The notes under the pieces are model-generated. The model made no database searches and was not told where the DNA came from. It saw nothing but the letters and a program-made list of their open reading frames with translations. Positions 1 through 8,127 of a stretch of DNA of 64,000 nt are shown here, one piece after another. Position 1 is the first letter of the stretch. Each line of letters starts with the position of its first letter. The position numbers and the translations under genes were made by a program. The stretch is from an uncultured Veillonella sp. (GTDB taxonomy: Bacteria > Bacillota > Negativicutes > Veillonellales > Veillonellaceae). Location of the stretch: contig NZ_CAKQFJ010000004.1 of the NCBI RefSeq assembly GCF_934230905.1, positions 1-64,000 of the forward strand, in the 5' to 3' direction.

Positions 1-39
1 AAGCTATTGGTTGATCATATAAAATCAACTAATAGCTTT
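1..39. repeat. Stem-loop at window edge
   Basis: A 15-bp inverted repeat (1-15 against 24-38) with one mismatch, closing a short AT loop and followed on the plus strand by TTTTC. It could be an intrinsic terminator for a plus-strand gene lying before the window. That gene is not visible, so the direction is inferred. Confidence 0.5.
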
Positions 40-48
40 TCTAGTGTA

Positions 49-73
49 AGGGGCTGTTTTGTTACAGCCCCTT
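49..73. terminator. Hairpin after the pilus operon
   Basis: A 10-bp stem AAGGGGCTGT / ACAGCCCCTT with a 5-nt loop, directly after the last pilus-operon gene. On the minus strand there is no long T-run after the stem; on the plus strand CTTTATTT follows. It is probably part of a bidirectional terminator together with the hairpin at 1-39. Confidence 0.55.
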
Positions 74-76
74 TAT

Positions 77-586
77 TTAAACAACTAAAGGAGTAATTTT
101 GCATCTAAAAAATATGCTTTTTCCTTTTGTATCAACAGAAACAATCTGTATATGACAATATTTCATTTTTTGTTGCACAGTGTTAAACCAAGATAAAAAA
201 GACTGACTTGATCCAACTATAGTAATATCTAATATATTATCATGTCGTGAACTACTATTAATAATAAGTGGTTCGTTATTTATACTTTCATATATATCAT
301 CTTCCCAATATTCATGAACAAGCAAAGATGATATTAACTTATAGGTATCAGAAGATAAAAATTGTTCTTGAACGGTTGTTTCTAGCTGATAATATTCAAT
401 ATTTTCTGATACTATTTTACATTGCTCAATATAATATCTATGTATCCATAAAGAAAAAATAGCCACTATAATACTTATACTAGACGTCAGAATTACTTTC
501 TTTAGTTGGGGCGTCATGCTGCTTTGTATGTCCTTCCAAATGGAATGAACAAATTCCCTCTGCTTTTTCCACTTGTTGTTTTCCAT
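77..586 (-). CDS. PilO-like pilus assembly protein (169 aa)
   Basis: Small bitopic membrane protein and last gene of the pilus operon. A single transmembrane segment lies at about residues 30-50 after a basic N-terminus; the rest would be periplasmic. Sequence identity to PilO is not obvious. The call rests on topology, size and position after PilM- and PilN-like genes, where PilO normally sits and forms the inner-membrane alignment subcomplex. The frame opens at a TTG one codon earlier, but ATG at 586 has AAGGTG seven bases upstream. This overlaps the previous gene by about 107 bp; ATG at 517 is an alternative with a shorter overlap and a poorer site. Confidence 0.55.
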   Translation of the reverse strand: MENNKWKKQREFVHSIWKDIQSSMTPQLKKVILTSSISIIVAIFSLWIHRYYIEQCKIVSENIEYYQLETTVQEQFLSSDTYKLISSLLVHEYWEDDIYESINNEPLIINSSSRHDNILDITIVGSSQSFLSWFNTVQQKMKYCHIQIVSVDTKGKSIFFRCKITPLVV

Positions 587-1016
587 CAAATGTCACCTTT
601 TTCATATGAGATTGAACATATTGAATATAAGAGTGGTATACATTTTCATTTGTTGCACTACCATCAACAGAAAATCCCTCATCAGAAAACTCTATATGCC
701 GTATGCTTAAATTTCCTTTTGTAATCATCGCTCCATCTAATAATATGACCAGAGTAGACTGCTCATTAAATTCTTCATGAGATTTTAATAACTGCGATAT
801 TTTCTCTTGAATAGTATGATATTGCTGACGTACATCATTTGATCTTTCATCATCTTGTATTTGTTTATATCGTGCCACCTGTTCAATATAAGTTTTATAG
901 GAATAACAGGCTGTACCAAGACAAAAAGCCCCCAATAGTATAAGCATCCCTGCACTAATATAAATATACAACTTATATTTACATAACCAAATATACCACC
1001 GTAATGAACGAGGCAT
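480..1016 (-). CDS. PilN-like pilus assembly protein (178 aa)
   Basis: Bitopic protein with a short cytoplasmic N-terminus (PRSLRWYIW), one transmembrane segment at about residues 18-40 and a polar region likely to form a coiled coil. PilN links the actin-like PilM to PilO under the inner membrane in type IV pilus machines, and this gene sits just after the PilM-like gene. The frame is open from a TTG at 1082 inside the upstream gene. I prefer ATG at 1016, 19 nt after the upstream stop, because it puts the membrane segment at the usual distance from the N-terminus; the ribosome site is weak and translational coupling is likely. Assignment is by topology and order. Confidence 0.6.
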   Translation of the reverse strand: MPRSLRWYIWLCKYKLYIYISAGMLILLGAFCLGTACYSYKTYIEQVARYKQIQDDERSNDVRQQYHTIQEKISQLLKSHEEFNEQSTLVILLDGAMITKGNLSIRHIEFSDEGFSVDGSATNENVYHSYIQYVQSHMKKVTFDGKQQVEKAEGICSFHLEGHTKQHDAPTKESNSDV

Positions 1017-1035
1017 AAAATTTAATAACGCATCA

Positions 1036-1890
1036 TTACCATCCTTGTCCAATCCAGTGTAACCCCCGTGTAGCCATACCAATTGCCATATCCCAATCTA
1101 GATTACCTAATATGCAACGCGTACGACCTCTACCAAGAAACATCAACGGTATATATTCGGTATTTCCATATACCTCTTGTAAGGCACTAATGTCAATGCG
1201 CTGCTCTTCATTCAAATCATGAATATTATAAAAATGAACCCCCTGAATTTCCTCTACCCCAAAACGTTGTAATACTTCTTCCATTTCAATCAATGCAGCA
1301 CTAATATCTGCGCCATTTACCTTTATAACACATTCCTTTACACAAGTATCTTTCCACCAAGCCCATAAATGCATACCATCTGGTTCTACAATACCAGTAA
1401 CAGTTCCGCTTCTATGAAGCAACCCGTAAGTAACAGGCAATGGCCAACAATCAATTGTATCAACAGATGCACATGTATCACGTATCCCCTGACGTAGTAA
1501 TTCAAGTTGATGACGGTCTACAGCAGCCAAAAATAAATAATAATTATGACGTGGGTATTCTCTACGACATGCGTCTAACTCAAACTCGTGTTCTCCAAAA
1601 GTAAATGTATCTTCTATATTCCATTTTATAAATTCTTTCACGTCAAAATTATGAGGATCAAAACTAGCCATCTTCATTTCTGTAGGTATGCAAGCAACAA
1701 TACTATAAGCTCCTTCTTGTAAATCATAAGTTCTAATAAATTCTACGATATCCTCATCAATCGTACTAGTTCGCTTCATTTCCATTGCATCCGTGACAAT
1801 CATGGTCTTATTTTCTATATGAGCTGTAACAGCAACAATATGATTCTCCGTGATAGAAAGTCCAGTATGAACCTGTTCTTTTTCTTTCAT
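1036..1890 (-). CDS. pilM: PilM-like actin-fold pilus protein (284 aa)
   Basis: Soluble protein opening with a short strand-turn-strand pattern (HTGLSITENHIVAVTAH) like the first ATPase strands of PilM/FtsA-type proteins. It has no signal peptide or membrane helix. PilM is the cytoplasmic ring protein that binds the N-terminus of PilN. At 284 residues it is shorter than typical PilM (about 350), so part of one subdomain may be reduced. The start is clear: AAGGAGG lies eight bases before ATG. It is followed 19 nt later by the PilN-like gene. Family assignment is inferred from fold-like features and gene order. Confidence 0.6.
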   Translation of the reverse strand: MKEKEQVHTGLSITENHIVAVTAHIENKTMIVTDAMEMKRTSTIDEDIVEFIRTYDLQEGAYSIVACIPTEMKMASFDPHNFDVKEFIKWNIEDTFTFGEHEFELDACRREYPRHNYYLFLAAVDRHQLELLRQGIRDTCASVDTIDCWPLPVTYGLLHRSGTVTGIVEPDGMHLWAWWKDTCVKECVIKVNGADISAALIEMEEVLQRFGVEEIQGVHFYNIHDLNEEQRIDISALQEVYGNTEYIPLMFLGRGRTRCILGNLDWDMAIGMATRGLHWIGQGW

Positions 1891-1902
1891 AGAAGTTCCT
1901 CC

Positions 1903-2352
1903 TTAATAAGGTTTTACATTAACAATTTCTAATGTATTATTATTCTTTTCTTTTACGTATATATGAACACGACTTGTTACACCATTAGAAACGGCATAAC
2001 TCATCAAATGCTTCGGATTTGTAGACATTGAATCTGCCTTAATATACATATGGAGATTATCTTTATTTTCAATATCAAAATCTGATCCAAAATTCCATCG
2101 ATTGCCACTATTACAATAAGCATAAAACCATCGAGCCCCGCTTTCGGCAGCATAATGAGACACAATAAGACGCATTTCATCCTTTGTATTACTCAACGAT
2201 AAATCTGCTAACCTATTAATCCCTAATATAAGCATCAAAAGTATAAGCATTATATATATAGCAACATAAGTAACCATCCCAGAGGAATAACTAGAGCTCT
2301 TTCTTTTTCTTAAACCAATCAGAATGTGTTGATACTGCCGTCGCAACCTCAT
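1903..2352 (-). CDS. Minor pilin-like membrane protein (149 aa)
   Basis: N-terminal basic stretch (LRRQYQHILIGLRKRK) followed by one hydrophobic segment at about residues 26-48, then a polar C-terminal domain. It sits among pseudopilin genes, in the place PilX/GspK-like minor components often occupy. I do not see a canonical Gly-Phe prepilin cleavage site with Glu at +5, although SSG at the start of the hydrophobic stretch could be a variant. It overlaps the end of the upstream minor-pilin gene by 62 bp; GGAGG lies 11 bases before ATG. Function in pilus priming or tip assembly is inferred from context. Confidence 0.5.
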   Translation of the reverse strand: MRLRRQYQHILIGLRKRKSSSYSSGMVTYVAIYIMLILLMLILGINRLADLSLSNTKDEMRLIVSHYAAESGARWFYAYCNSGNRWNFGSDFDIENKDNLHMYIKADSMSTNPKHLMSYAVSNGVTSRVHIYVKEKNNNTLEIVNVKPY

Positions 2353-2878
2353 AGTTTGCTATACCTCCATAGCCTTTTGCATATTCCGTTCTACTATTAA
2401 ATCGATTATTAACAACCCATTTAAGACTAAGAAGTTTATTAGTGTTTATAGAAAAAGGTTGTATTCCATCAACTTTACGCTTATCATCAGTACCTATAAT
2501 ACGACTGCCACTAAGTGGTTGTAAGCTACCATCACTTAATTTTCTATATAATGCCCTTCTTACCACTGTAAATGTAGTACGTTTATCATCTTTAATAGAT
2601 AATATATGTCCATCTTCATTAACAGATGTCATGGCACTATTCCATATAATATGTGCTACAATGGCACGTCTTGTATATCGTCCATCCTCTAACATAGCCA
2701 AACTGTCATCTATGCGTTCAGTCAATATAAAACACGTCATGCATATCATGACTAGCATAAGAATAACAAAGGAACTAATTGTAACACTAATGAGCAATGA
2801 TGGTAATATAAAACCATTTTTCTTTACTATATTTCGTTGTTCAATACCGAGGTGGTCCAAGAAATGTAGATAATTCAT
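2291..2878 (-). CDS. Minor pseudopilin, PilW/GspJ-like (195 aa)
   Basis: Contains a prepilin-type N-terminus: basic leader ending KKNG, then FILPSLLISVTISSFVILML, a hydrophobic helix. Pro replaces the usual residue before Glu5, and Glu5 itself is not present. The C-terminal domain (about 130 residues) is typical in size for minor pseudopilins. The frame is open to 2899, but ATG at 2878 has GGAG nine bases upstream and is preferred, giving a 21-residue leader. The start lies inside the upstream gene by about 38 bp. It would be processed by the prepilin peptidase encoded in the same operon. Confidence 0.6.
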   Translation of the reverse strand: MNYLHFLDHLGIEQRNIVKKNGFILPSLLISVTISSFVILMLVMICMTCFILTERIDDSLAMLEDGRYTRRAIVAHIIWNSAMTSVNEDGHILSIKDDKRTTFTVVRRALYRKLSDGSLQPLSGSRIIGTDDKRKVDGIQPFSINTNKLLSLKWVVNNRFNSRTEYAKGYGGIANYEVATAVSTHSDWFKKKKEL

Positions 2879-3380
2879 AAACAATAGCTCCATTATCAAT
2901 AGCTTGTACTGTATATTTTAATAAGGTAATTCCTTTTACATTTTCCTCTTCAACATACTTTTTAAATACTATGTTCGATAAATTATGCCCATTAGAAGGT
3001 GGAATATCAGTATTACTTGGTATACTACCGGAATCATATTGAGCTTTCCCCTCTTCTATACAGGCCACTGTATCCTGTAATATATAATCATTAATATACG
3101 CCGTTTGTACTATTGTTAAGGTATTATTTAATACATAAAGAATTGTTGGCAGAAAAAGTAACACTAACGTTACTGCCATTAGTGCATCTCCATATAAAAA
3201 CCCTCGTTTACTTTTTAATGATTTAATTTTGTCTATAACTACAGTATTATATGAACACAAATCACGATTATAACGATTCCCAACGAACACGTCCTGTCTG
3301 TACAGAAATCCATATGCGATTCGTCGCACCAGTTTGAGTGTCTTGTAATATAAATTCTGTCCCATCATAAGGTAATCCAT
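2841..3380 (-). CDS. Minor pseudopilin-like protein (up to 179 aa; start uncertain)
   Basis: Prepilin-like segment SLKSKRG then FLYGDALMAVTLVLLFLPTI, a cleavage-type Gly followed by a 20-residue hydrophobic helix, then a polar domain. The longest frame starts at 3380 but overlaps the upstream gene by 113 bp and adds an unlikely 50-residue N-terminus. Starts nearer the helix are TTG at 3260 (just after the upstream stop) and GTG at 3290; neither has a strong ribosome site. A GspI/PilV-like minor pilin is the likely role, inferred from the N-terminus and operon position. Confidence 0.55.
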   Translation of the reverse strand: MDYLMMGQNLYYKTLKLVRRIAYGFLYRQDVFVGNRYNRDLCSYNTVVIDKIKSLKSKRGFLYGDALMAVTLVLLFLPTILYVLNNTLTIVQTAYINDYILQDTVACIEEGKAQYDSGSIPSNTDIPPSNGHNLSNIVFKKYVEEENVKGITLLKYTVQAIDNGAIVYELSTFLGPPRY

Positions 3381-3732
3381 AAGCAGAGAAATAAACTCTT
3401 TTCATTGTATATATACTTTCTATATGCTCCGGTAATTCAATCTCTATGGGATTTTGCATAAAACCTTCTCGTATAGAATACGTATGCTTCTTTAATATAA
3501 ATTCTCCTTGTGCCATTTGATCATTTCGATGACCTAACATAGACCATAATTGAACCTTTTTAATAGCTAATACAACTTCTTCGGTACTTCTATTCAATTC
3601 ATGTCGTTGTGGCATGGTAATAATACTACTAGTACCTATACTAATTAACAGCAGTAGTATAGTAATAGCAACAATCCATTCCACTAATATAGAGCCATTA
3701 CAAAGATTTGTATTTTCTGTACTATTAACCAA
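3268..3732 (-). CDS. Minor pseudopilin, GspH/PilE-like (154 aa)
   Basis: Prepilin leader ends CNG and is followed by SILVEWIVAITILLLLISIG: Glu at mature position 5 as in classical type IV pilins, but Ser instead of Phe at position 1. The C-terminal domain of about 110 residues has the strand-rich pattern of GspH-like minor pilins. The frame is open from a GTG at 3747 with no ribosome site; TTG at 3732 has GGAGG seven bases upstream and is preferred. It overlaps the end of the prepilin peptidase gene by 49 bp. Confidence 0.65.
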   Translation of the reverse strand: MVNSTENTNLCNGSILVEWIVAITILLLLISIGTSSIITMPQRHELNRSTEEVVLAIKKVQLWSMLGHRNDQMAQGEFILKKHTYSIREGFMQNPIEIELPEHIESIYTMKRVYFSAYGLPYDGTEFILQDTQTGATNRIWISVQTGRVRWESL

Positions 3733-4256
3733 TATAACGCCTCCCACATAGTAGCAAAATGTAAACTATTCCATGCACCAATACATAAAAAAGGGCCAAA
3801 AGGAATATATCGTCTACAAGTATTATGAATACAATATAAGCTAGCGAGATAGAGGATACTAACAAAACAAGCAACATATACCATAATTATAATTTGAATA
3901 CTTGTTAACCATATAGATATAGCACTTATCCATTTAATATCTCCCCAACCTAGGCCGCCTCGACTCAATTCTCTTAGCATTATACTTATGCATAAAACAA
4001 CAAGAACATGTAAACAGGTGTCGATAACTGTATACTGTTCACCAATACTATATATAATACCTATAATAGTCAGAGCGATAGCACCTTCATCAGGTAATAC
4101 ATAATATAACTTATCAATGGTAGCACCTATTATGAGAAATAGTGAAAAGAAGCTATAACATATAATTTCAAATATTGTATAATCCCTAAAAATTAAAGGG
4201 ATCATACTTGCCAATATCCATATAATTAGACCTATATATACCTTTTTCCCTTTCAT
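3684..4256 (-). CDS. pilD: Prepilin peptidase, A24 family, lacking the methylase domain (190 aa)
   Basis: Polytopic membrane aspartic protease that cleaves prepilin leaders on the cytoplasmic side. Both catalytic regions are visible: an Asp in GATIDKLYYVLPDE and the GxGD motif in GLGWGDIKW, with a conserved FGPFL near the C-terminus. The N-terminal cysteine-rich methyltransferase half of classic PilD is absent, so it resembles the short A24 peptidases; N-methylation, if it happens, would need another enzyme. ATG at 4256 (AAGGA seven bases upstream) is preferred over the open frame from 4289, which would overlap pilA. Lies directly after the major pilin gene, whose product is its likely substrate. 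Confidence 0.85.
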   Translation of the reverse strand: MKGKKVYIGLIIWILASMIPLIFRDYTIFEIICYSFFSLFLIIGATIDKLYYVLPDEGAIALTIIGIIYSIGEQYTVIDTCLHVLVVLCISIMLRELSRGGLGWGDIKWISAISIWLTSIQIIIMVYVACFVSILYLASLYCIHNTCRRYIPFGPFLCIGAWNSLHFATMWEALYWLIVQKIQIFVMALY

Positions 4257-4266
4257 ATTAGAATCC

Positions 4267-4680
4267 TTATGTTTCCGGTGCTGTAACAACTACAGATTTA
4301 CCGGTATTACCAGCAACTTGTTCATAAGTAATAACATATTCCTTCCCTTTTGTAGTTTTAACATGTTCCGTTAAATAACCTTCTTTATACAAGGTATCTA
4401 CTGTAGGAGGCGTATCTAGATTTTTATCAATCATATAAAGCTGTGTTGCATTGCGTATAATCTGCATATCTGCAACTTGTTTTGCATTCTTTGCCTTATC
4501 CGCAGCGGACATAAATTGAGGCATTGCAATAGCCGCTAGAATAGCAATAACTGCTACAACCACCATAAGTTCTACCAGTGTAAAACCACCTTGTTTAGAA
4601 CTCCGTAATCGACAATGACTAATATATCTAAAGATAGATTGTGATAATTTAGTTATATATTCTCTACAATAGATAATCAT
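4267..4680 (-). CDS. pilA: Major type IV pilin / ComGC-like prepilin (137 aa)
   Basis: Textbook class III signal: SSKQGG then FTLVELMVVVAVIAILAAIA, with Phe1, Glu5 and a hydrophobic assembly helix, followed by a globular domain of about 80 residues. The leader is long (about 32 residues) for a type IVa pilin, but AAGGAG nine bases before ATG supports this start. The mature protein of about 105 residues is small, in the range of ComGC and GspG. Of the five pilin-like genes here it has the most conserved N-terminus, so it is the likely main fibre subunit. The mature protein has no cysteine, so no disulfide loop. Confidence 0.88.
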   Translation of the reverse strand: MIIYCREYITKLSQSIFRYISHCRLRSSKQGGFTLVELMVVVAVIAILAAIAMPQFMSAADKAKNAKQVADMQIIRNATQLYMIDKNLDTPPTVDTLYKEGYLTEHVKTTKGKEYVITYEQVAGNTGKSVVVTAPET

Positions 4681-4695
4681 TTTGTAAGTCTCCTT

Positions 4696-5868
4696 TTATT
4701 GACCACTTAAAGATGAGATAGATGTAAATAAAGGGTACATAACTGATATAACAAGTATCGCGATACCAACCCCCATAATTGTAAGAAGAATTGGTTCCAT
4801 GAGTCGCTCCATTCTCGCTATATATTGTGTTAATAAAGATTCATAATAATTACTACAATGATTAAGCATAGCCACTAATTCACCACTCTCTTCCCCAACA
4901 GAAATCATTTGCCATATAAAAGGATTTCCTATAGAGGCAGTTTTTAAACTTTCACTAAAAGAATGCCCTTTACAAAGCATGTCATACACATGACAACTAC
5001 AAGTTTCACCATATTGATTTCTCCATATATGCTTTGTTATATGTATCGTATTAATAATCGAAATACCTGAGTCTAACAATAATGCCCAAATATGTAAGAT
5101 ATTTGTATAATATAGGGATGTTAAAAACATATTATGTTGAGCCAATAACCATAATTGTCTATCAAACCTATACTTAATTGCGGATTGTCTACAAGCATAT
5201 ATCAATATTCCAATAATACCTGTATGTATCCCTATATATATAAATGGATGTTCTCGAAGGGAATTTCCTAATACAAATAAACCTTTTGTCATCCAAGGCA
5301 ATTCTATATGCATAGTTACAAACACACGGGAAAAAGATGGAATAATGAATAATATGGTAACTAAAAAAAATATATTCATTAAGATTAATAGAAATAAAGG
5401 ATATGAAATAGCACTTAGAATCTTTTGTTGATATTTTCGTTCACGTTCATAATATGAGGCTATATATTGCAAAGATTCACCTACATTGCCTGACATTTCC
5501 CCACTTTCAAGTAGTGCTAATGCTATAGGTGGAAATGACTTTTGTCGAAGTACCTCTGATAGAGATTGGCCTCGTTGAATTCCCTCATATAAAGAACGAT
5601 ATAGCATAGTATTAGAACCTTCCATTAAAAGTTCCAATGACCGCCGAAGTGAAATACCCGATTGCAAAAGCAACCCAAGCTGATACGATGTAGCACTTAC
5701 TTGTTTATGACTCCAGCGTACCGATTTACTAGATGATTTAACTATGCTACAAATAACATATCCTTCTAATTTAAGTTTAGTTCTAACTTCATCTTCTGAA
5801 TCAGCCCATAATAGGCCCTGTATTTTTTTCTTATCTGTCGTTATTACTGTGTAATCATAAGCATTCAT
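4696..5868 (-). CDS. pilC: Pilus inner-membrane platform protein PilC/GspF (390 aa)
   Basis: Polytopic platform protein that couples the cytoplasmic ATPases to pilin insertion. Two GspF domains can be seen: one around residues 55-175 (SYQLGLLLQSGISLRRSLELL) and one around 250-370 (HIWALLLDSGISIINTI), each followed by membrane helices, and a hydrophobic C-terminus. It contains the typical LLESGEMSGNVGESL and ISVGEESGELVAML motifs. Length is normal for the family. GAGGAA precedes ATG by five bases, and the upstream pilT stop is nine bases away, so the genes are co-transcribed. Confidence 0.92.
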   Translation of the reverse strand: MNAYDYTVITTDKKKIQGLLWADSEDEVRTKLKLEGYVICSIVKSSSKSVRWSHKQVSATSYQLGLLLQSGISLRRSLELLMEGSNTMLYRSLYEGIQRGQSLSEVLRQKSFPPIALALLESGEMSGNVGESLQYIASYYERERKYQQKILSAISYPLFLLILMNIFFLVTILFIIPSFSRVFVTMHIELPWMTKGLFVLGNSLREHPFIYIGIHTGIIGILIYACRQSAIKYRFDRQLWLLAQHNMFLTSLYYTNILHIWALLLDSGISIINTIHITKHIWRNQYGETCSCHVYDMLCKGHSFSESLKTASIGNPFIWQMISVGEESGELVAMLNHCSNYYESLLTQYIARMERLMEPILLTIMGVGIAILVISVMYPLFTSISSLSGQ

Positions 5869-5877
5869 GTATTTCCT

Positions 5878-6927
5878 CTATGATAACTGTTGTTCCAATA
5901 AAGCATGCAGTTGTTGTGCCGATCCATACTGTTTTTTCACATCACGCACAGCCATTTCTAATGTTTTCATAGGTGCCTGTGTTTCCTGAATGGATACAAT
6001 TTGTGGTTCTTTACGATTTCTAATTAAATTAGCCACGGCATTCGTATTTAACAGTATATCTCGTATTGTTATAAATGATGTCTCCCATCGTAACAATCGT
6101 TGGCATATGACAGCACGCAACACTTGTGATACCTGACTGCGGACTTCATCTTGCTGTTCACCTGGAAATAAAGATATCATACGATGCACCGCCATAACAG
6201 CACGTTGCGTATGCATAGTAGCTAATACTAAATGTCCTGTCTCAGCAGCATGTAATGCTGCTTCTAAAGTATCTCTATCTCTCAGTTCCCCCACCATAAT
6301 TACATCAGGATCTTCTCGTAAAGCATCACGTATACCATGAGCCATTGAATCGACATCAATACCGAGCTGACGTTGATGGATAATAGAATGTAATGGTACA
6401 AACTCATATTCTACAGGGTCTTCCAGTGTTATTATGTGTTTATTCATAGTTTTATTAATGTATTCTATGCAACAAGCTAAGGTGTATGACTTACCACTTC
6501 CTGTAGGTCCTGTAACAAGAACTAATCCATCATGATATTCACATATCGACTTTAATACATCACTATCCTTAGAGGCATCAAGTGATAAATTAGCATGACA
6601 CAATAGTCTTAACGTACCACAAACTTTATGATTTGCCCTATAAATATGTGCCCGAATACGAATACCATTACTGGTGAAAGCACTATCTACCGATCGCCAA
6701 CCATCATCTGTAACCTCACACTTTTGTAGTACCTCGCTAAGCATATCTGTACTGCATATACGTGAAATAGATTCTAAGCCTTTTGCTGCACGTATATAAA
6801 TGGGTTGATCTACTTCAAGATGTATATCGGTAGCACTTAAGTCTAAAGCTAATGAAATTATCTGATCTATAGTTATAGCCTTATCTTTAGTAGTCAACTG
6901 TTTACTATTACAATAAGATTCCTGCAC
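5878..6927 (-). CDS. pilT: Pilus retraction ATPase PilT (349 aa)
   Basis: Hexameric ATPase that depolymerises pili for twitching and DNA uptake. Visible motifs: Walker A GPTGSGKS, Asp box ITLEDPVEYEF, Walker B region EDPDVIMVGELRD, and His box ATMHTQRA. Length and the compact N-terminal PAS-like domain fit PilT rather than the longer PilB. Start is GTG at 6927 with GAGGAGG six bases upstream, overlapping the end of pilB by 20 bp. Its presence beside the extension ATPase suggests dynamic pili rather than a simple type II secretion system. Confidence 0.92.
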   Translation of the reverse strand: MQESYCNSKQLTTKDKAITIDQIISLALDLSATDIHLEVDQPIYIRAAKGLESISRICSTDMLSEVLQKCEVTDDGWRSVDSAFTSNGIRIRAHIYRANHKVCGTLRLLCHANLSLDASKDSDVLKSICEYHDGLVLVTGPTGSGKSYTLACCIEYINKTMNKHIITLEDPVEYEFVPLHSIIHQRQLGIDVDSMAHGIRDALREDPDVIMVGELRDRDTLEAALHAAETGHLVLATMHTQRAVMAVHRMISLFPGEQQDEVRSQVSQVLRAVICQRLLRWETSFITIRDILLNTNAVANLIRNRKEPQIVSIQETQAPMKTLEMAVRDVKKQYGSAQQLHALLEQQLS

Positions 6928-7924
6928 GGTGTACCTCCTCTAAGGTTGTGATACCAGATTCTATAGCAACATGAGCAGAATCTTGGAGTGAAAGATACAT
7001 ATATGTATCTACATGATTCCAATCTATATTACTCGGTGGTAATTCTACATATTCAAATAGACCTAATCGCCCTTGATATGAATGCGTAATACTATCAATA
7101 CGTCTCACTAATCGTTGAGATAACGAACCAATTAAAGTTGCATGTAACAAATAGGGTTCAACCCCCATATCAACAAGTCTACCTATAACACCTAAAGCAG
7201 TATTTGTATGAACCGTAGTAATCACTCGATGCCCTGTCAATGCAGCTTTTACAGCAAGCTGTGCGGTTTCATTATCTCGTATTTCACCAATCATAATTGA
7301 ATCTGGATCTTGCCGTAATACAGTGCGCAAACCTTTAGAGAAAGTAAAGCCTATTTTTTCATTTATACCAATTTGAATGGCTCCATCTATTTTAGCTTCT
7401 ATAGGATCTTCTAAACATATAAGCTTAGTTTCTTTTAAATTTAGCATGCGAAGCATAGCATATAATGTGGCGGTTTTACCGCTCCCAGTAGGGCCACAAA
7501 TAGTTATAAGACCATATGGGCGCTTTAATAATGCTATAATTTTCTCTTGTAACTCAACAGACATACCAAGTTCTAGAAGATTTTTGTGCACACCTTCGTT
7601 TCCCATCAATCGACAAACTATTGCTTCACCATATAAACTGGGCATACTAGATACTCGCATAACTACAGCATATGATTTTGCATGCCATTCCCAACGACCA
7701 TCTTGAGGTAACCTCTTTTCACTAATATCCATACCACTAAATACTTTAATACGATTCACAGTCATATCTGCATCTGTAGAATCAATAAGCATATACTCCG
7801 TCAATAACCCATCAACTCTTAATCGTACCTGTACACCATTTGGAACTGGATCAAAATGTATATCACTAGCACTAACTGTAATGGCATACGTTATGATTGA
7901 ATCTAATGCAACATCTACATACAA
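6908..7924 (-). CDS. pilB: Short pilus extension ATPase PilB/ComGA-like (338 aa)
   Basis: GspE/PilB-type assembly ATPase. Motifs: Walker A GPTGSGKTATLYAML (about residue 145), Asp box CLEDPIEAK, RQDPDSIMIGEIRD and TTVHTNTA. It is far shorter than classical PilB (about 550): the N-terminal GspE domain is missing, and I see no tetracysteine zinc motif. In size it resembles ComGA of competence pseudopili. The frame opens at GTG 7930, but the Shine-Dalgarno sequence touches that codon; TTG at 7924 has AGGAGG eight bases away and is preferred. It is the first gene of the operon. Confidence 0.88.
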   Translation of the reverse strand: MYVDVALDSIITYAITVSASDIHFDPVPNGVQVRLRVDGLLTEYMLIDSTDADMTVNRIKVFSGMDISEKRLPQDGRWEWHAKSYAVVMRVSSMPSLYGEAIVCRLMGNEGVHKNLLELGMSVELQEKIIALLKRPYGLITICGPTGSGKTATLYAMLRMLNLKETKLICLEDPIEAKIDGAIQIGINEKIGFTFSKGLRTVLRQDPDSIMIGEIRDNETAQLAVKAALTGHRVITTVHTNTALGVIGRLVDMGVEPYLLHATLIGSLSQRLVRRIDSITHSYQGRLGLFEYVELPPSNIDWNHVDTYMYLSLQDSAHVAIESGITTLEEVHRAGILL

Positions 7925-8057
7925 TGTCACCCCCTCCTTTATACTTTGCGGTGTGTTTATACATCACCTTTGCTTATTGCACTATGTAATTCTTCATCTT
8001 GATACAAAGTCCTCTTTATTTTAAAAAAATCCACAATGCGTGTATAAGAACAGTAAA

Positions 8058-8102
8058 AAAAGAGATTCTCTTGAGTTTTTATAACTCAAGAGAATCTCTT
8101 TT
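8058..8102 (-). terminator. Terminator of the glycolytic operon after eno
   Basis: A 20-bp perfect stem (8058-8077 against 8083-8102) with a 5-nt loop; the minus-strand copy ends in a T-run. It lies 26 bp after the eno stop and before the pilus operon, so it closes the cggR-eno transcription unit. No clear promoter for pilB was recognised in the remaining 130 bp. Confidence 0.9.
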
Positions 8103-8127
8103 ATAATGTAACAGCGATTTAACTATT

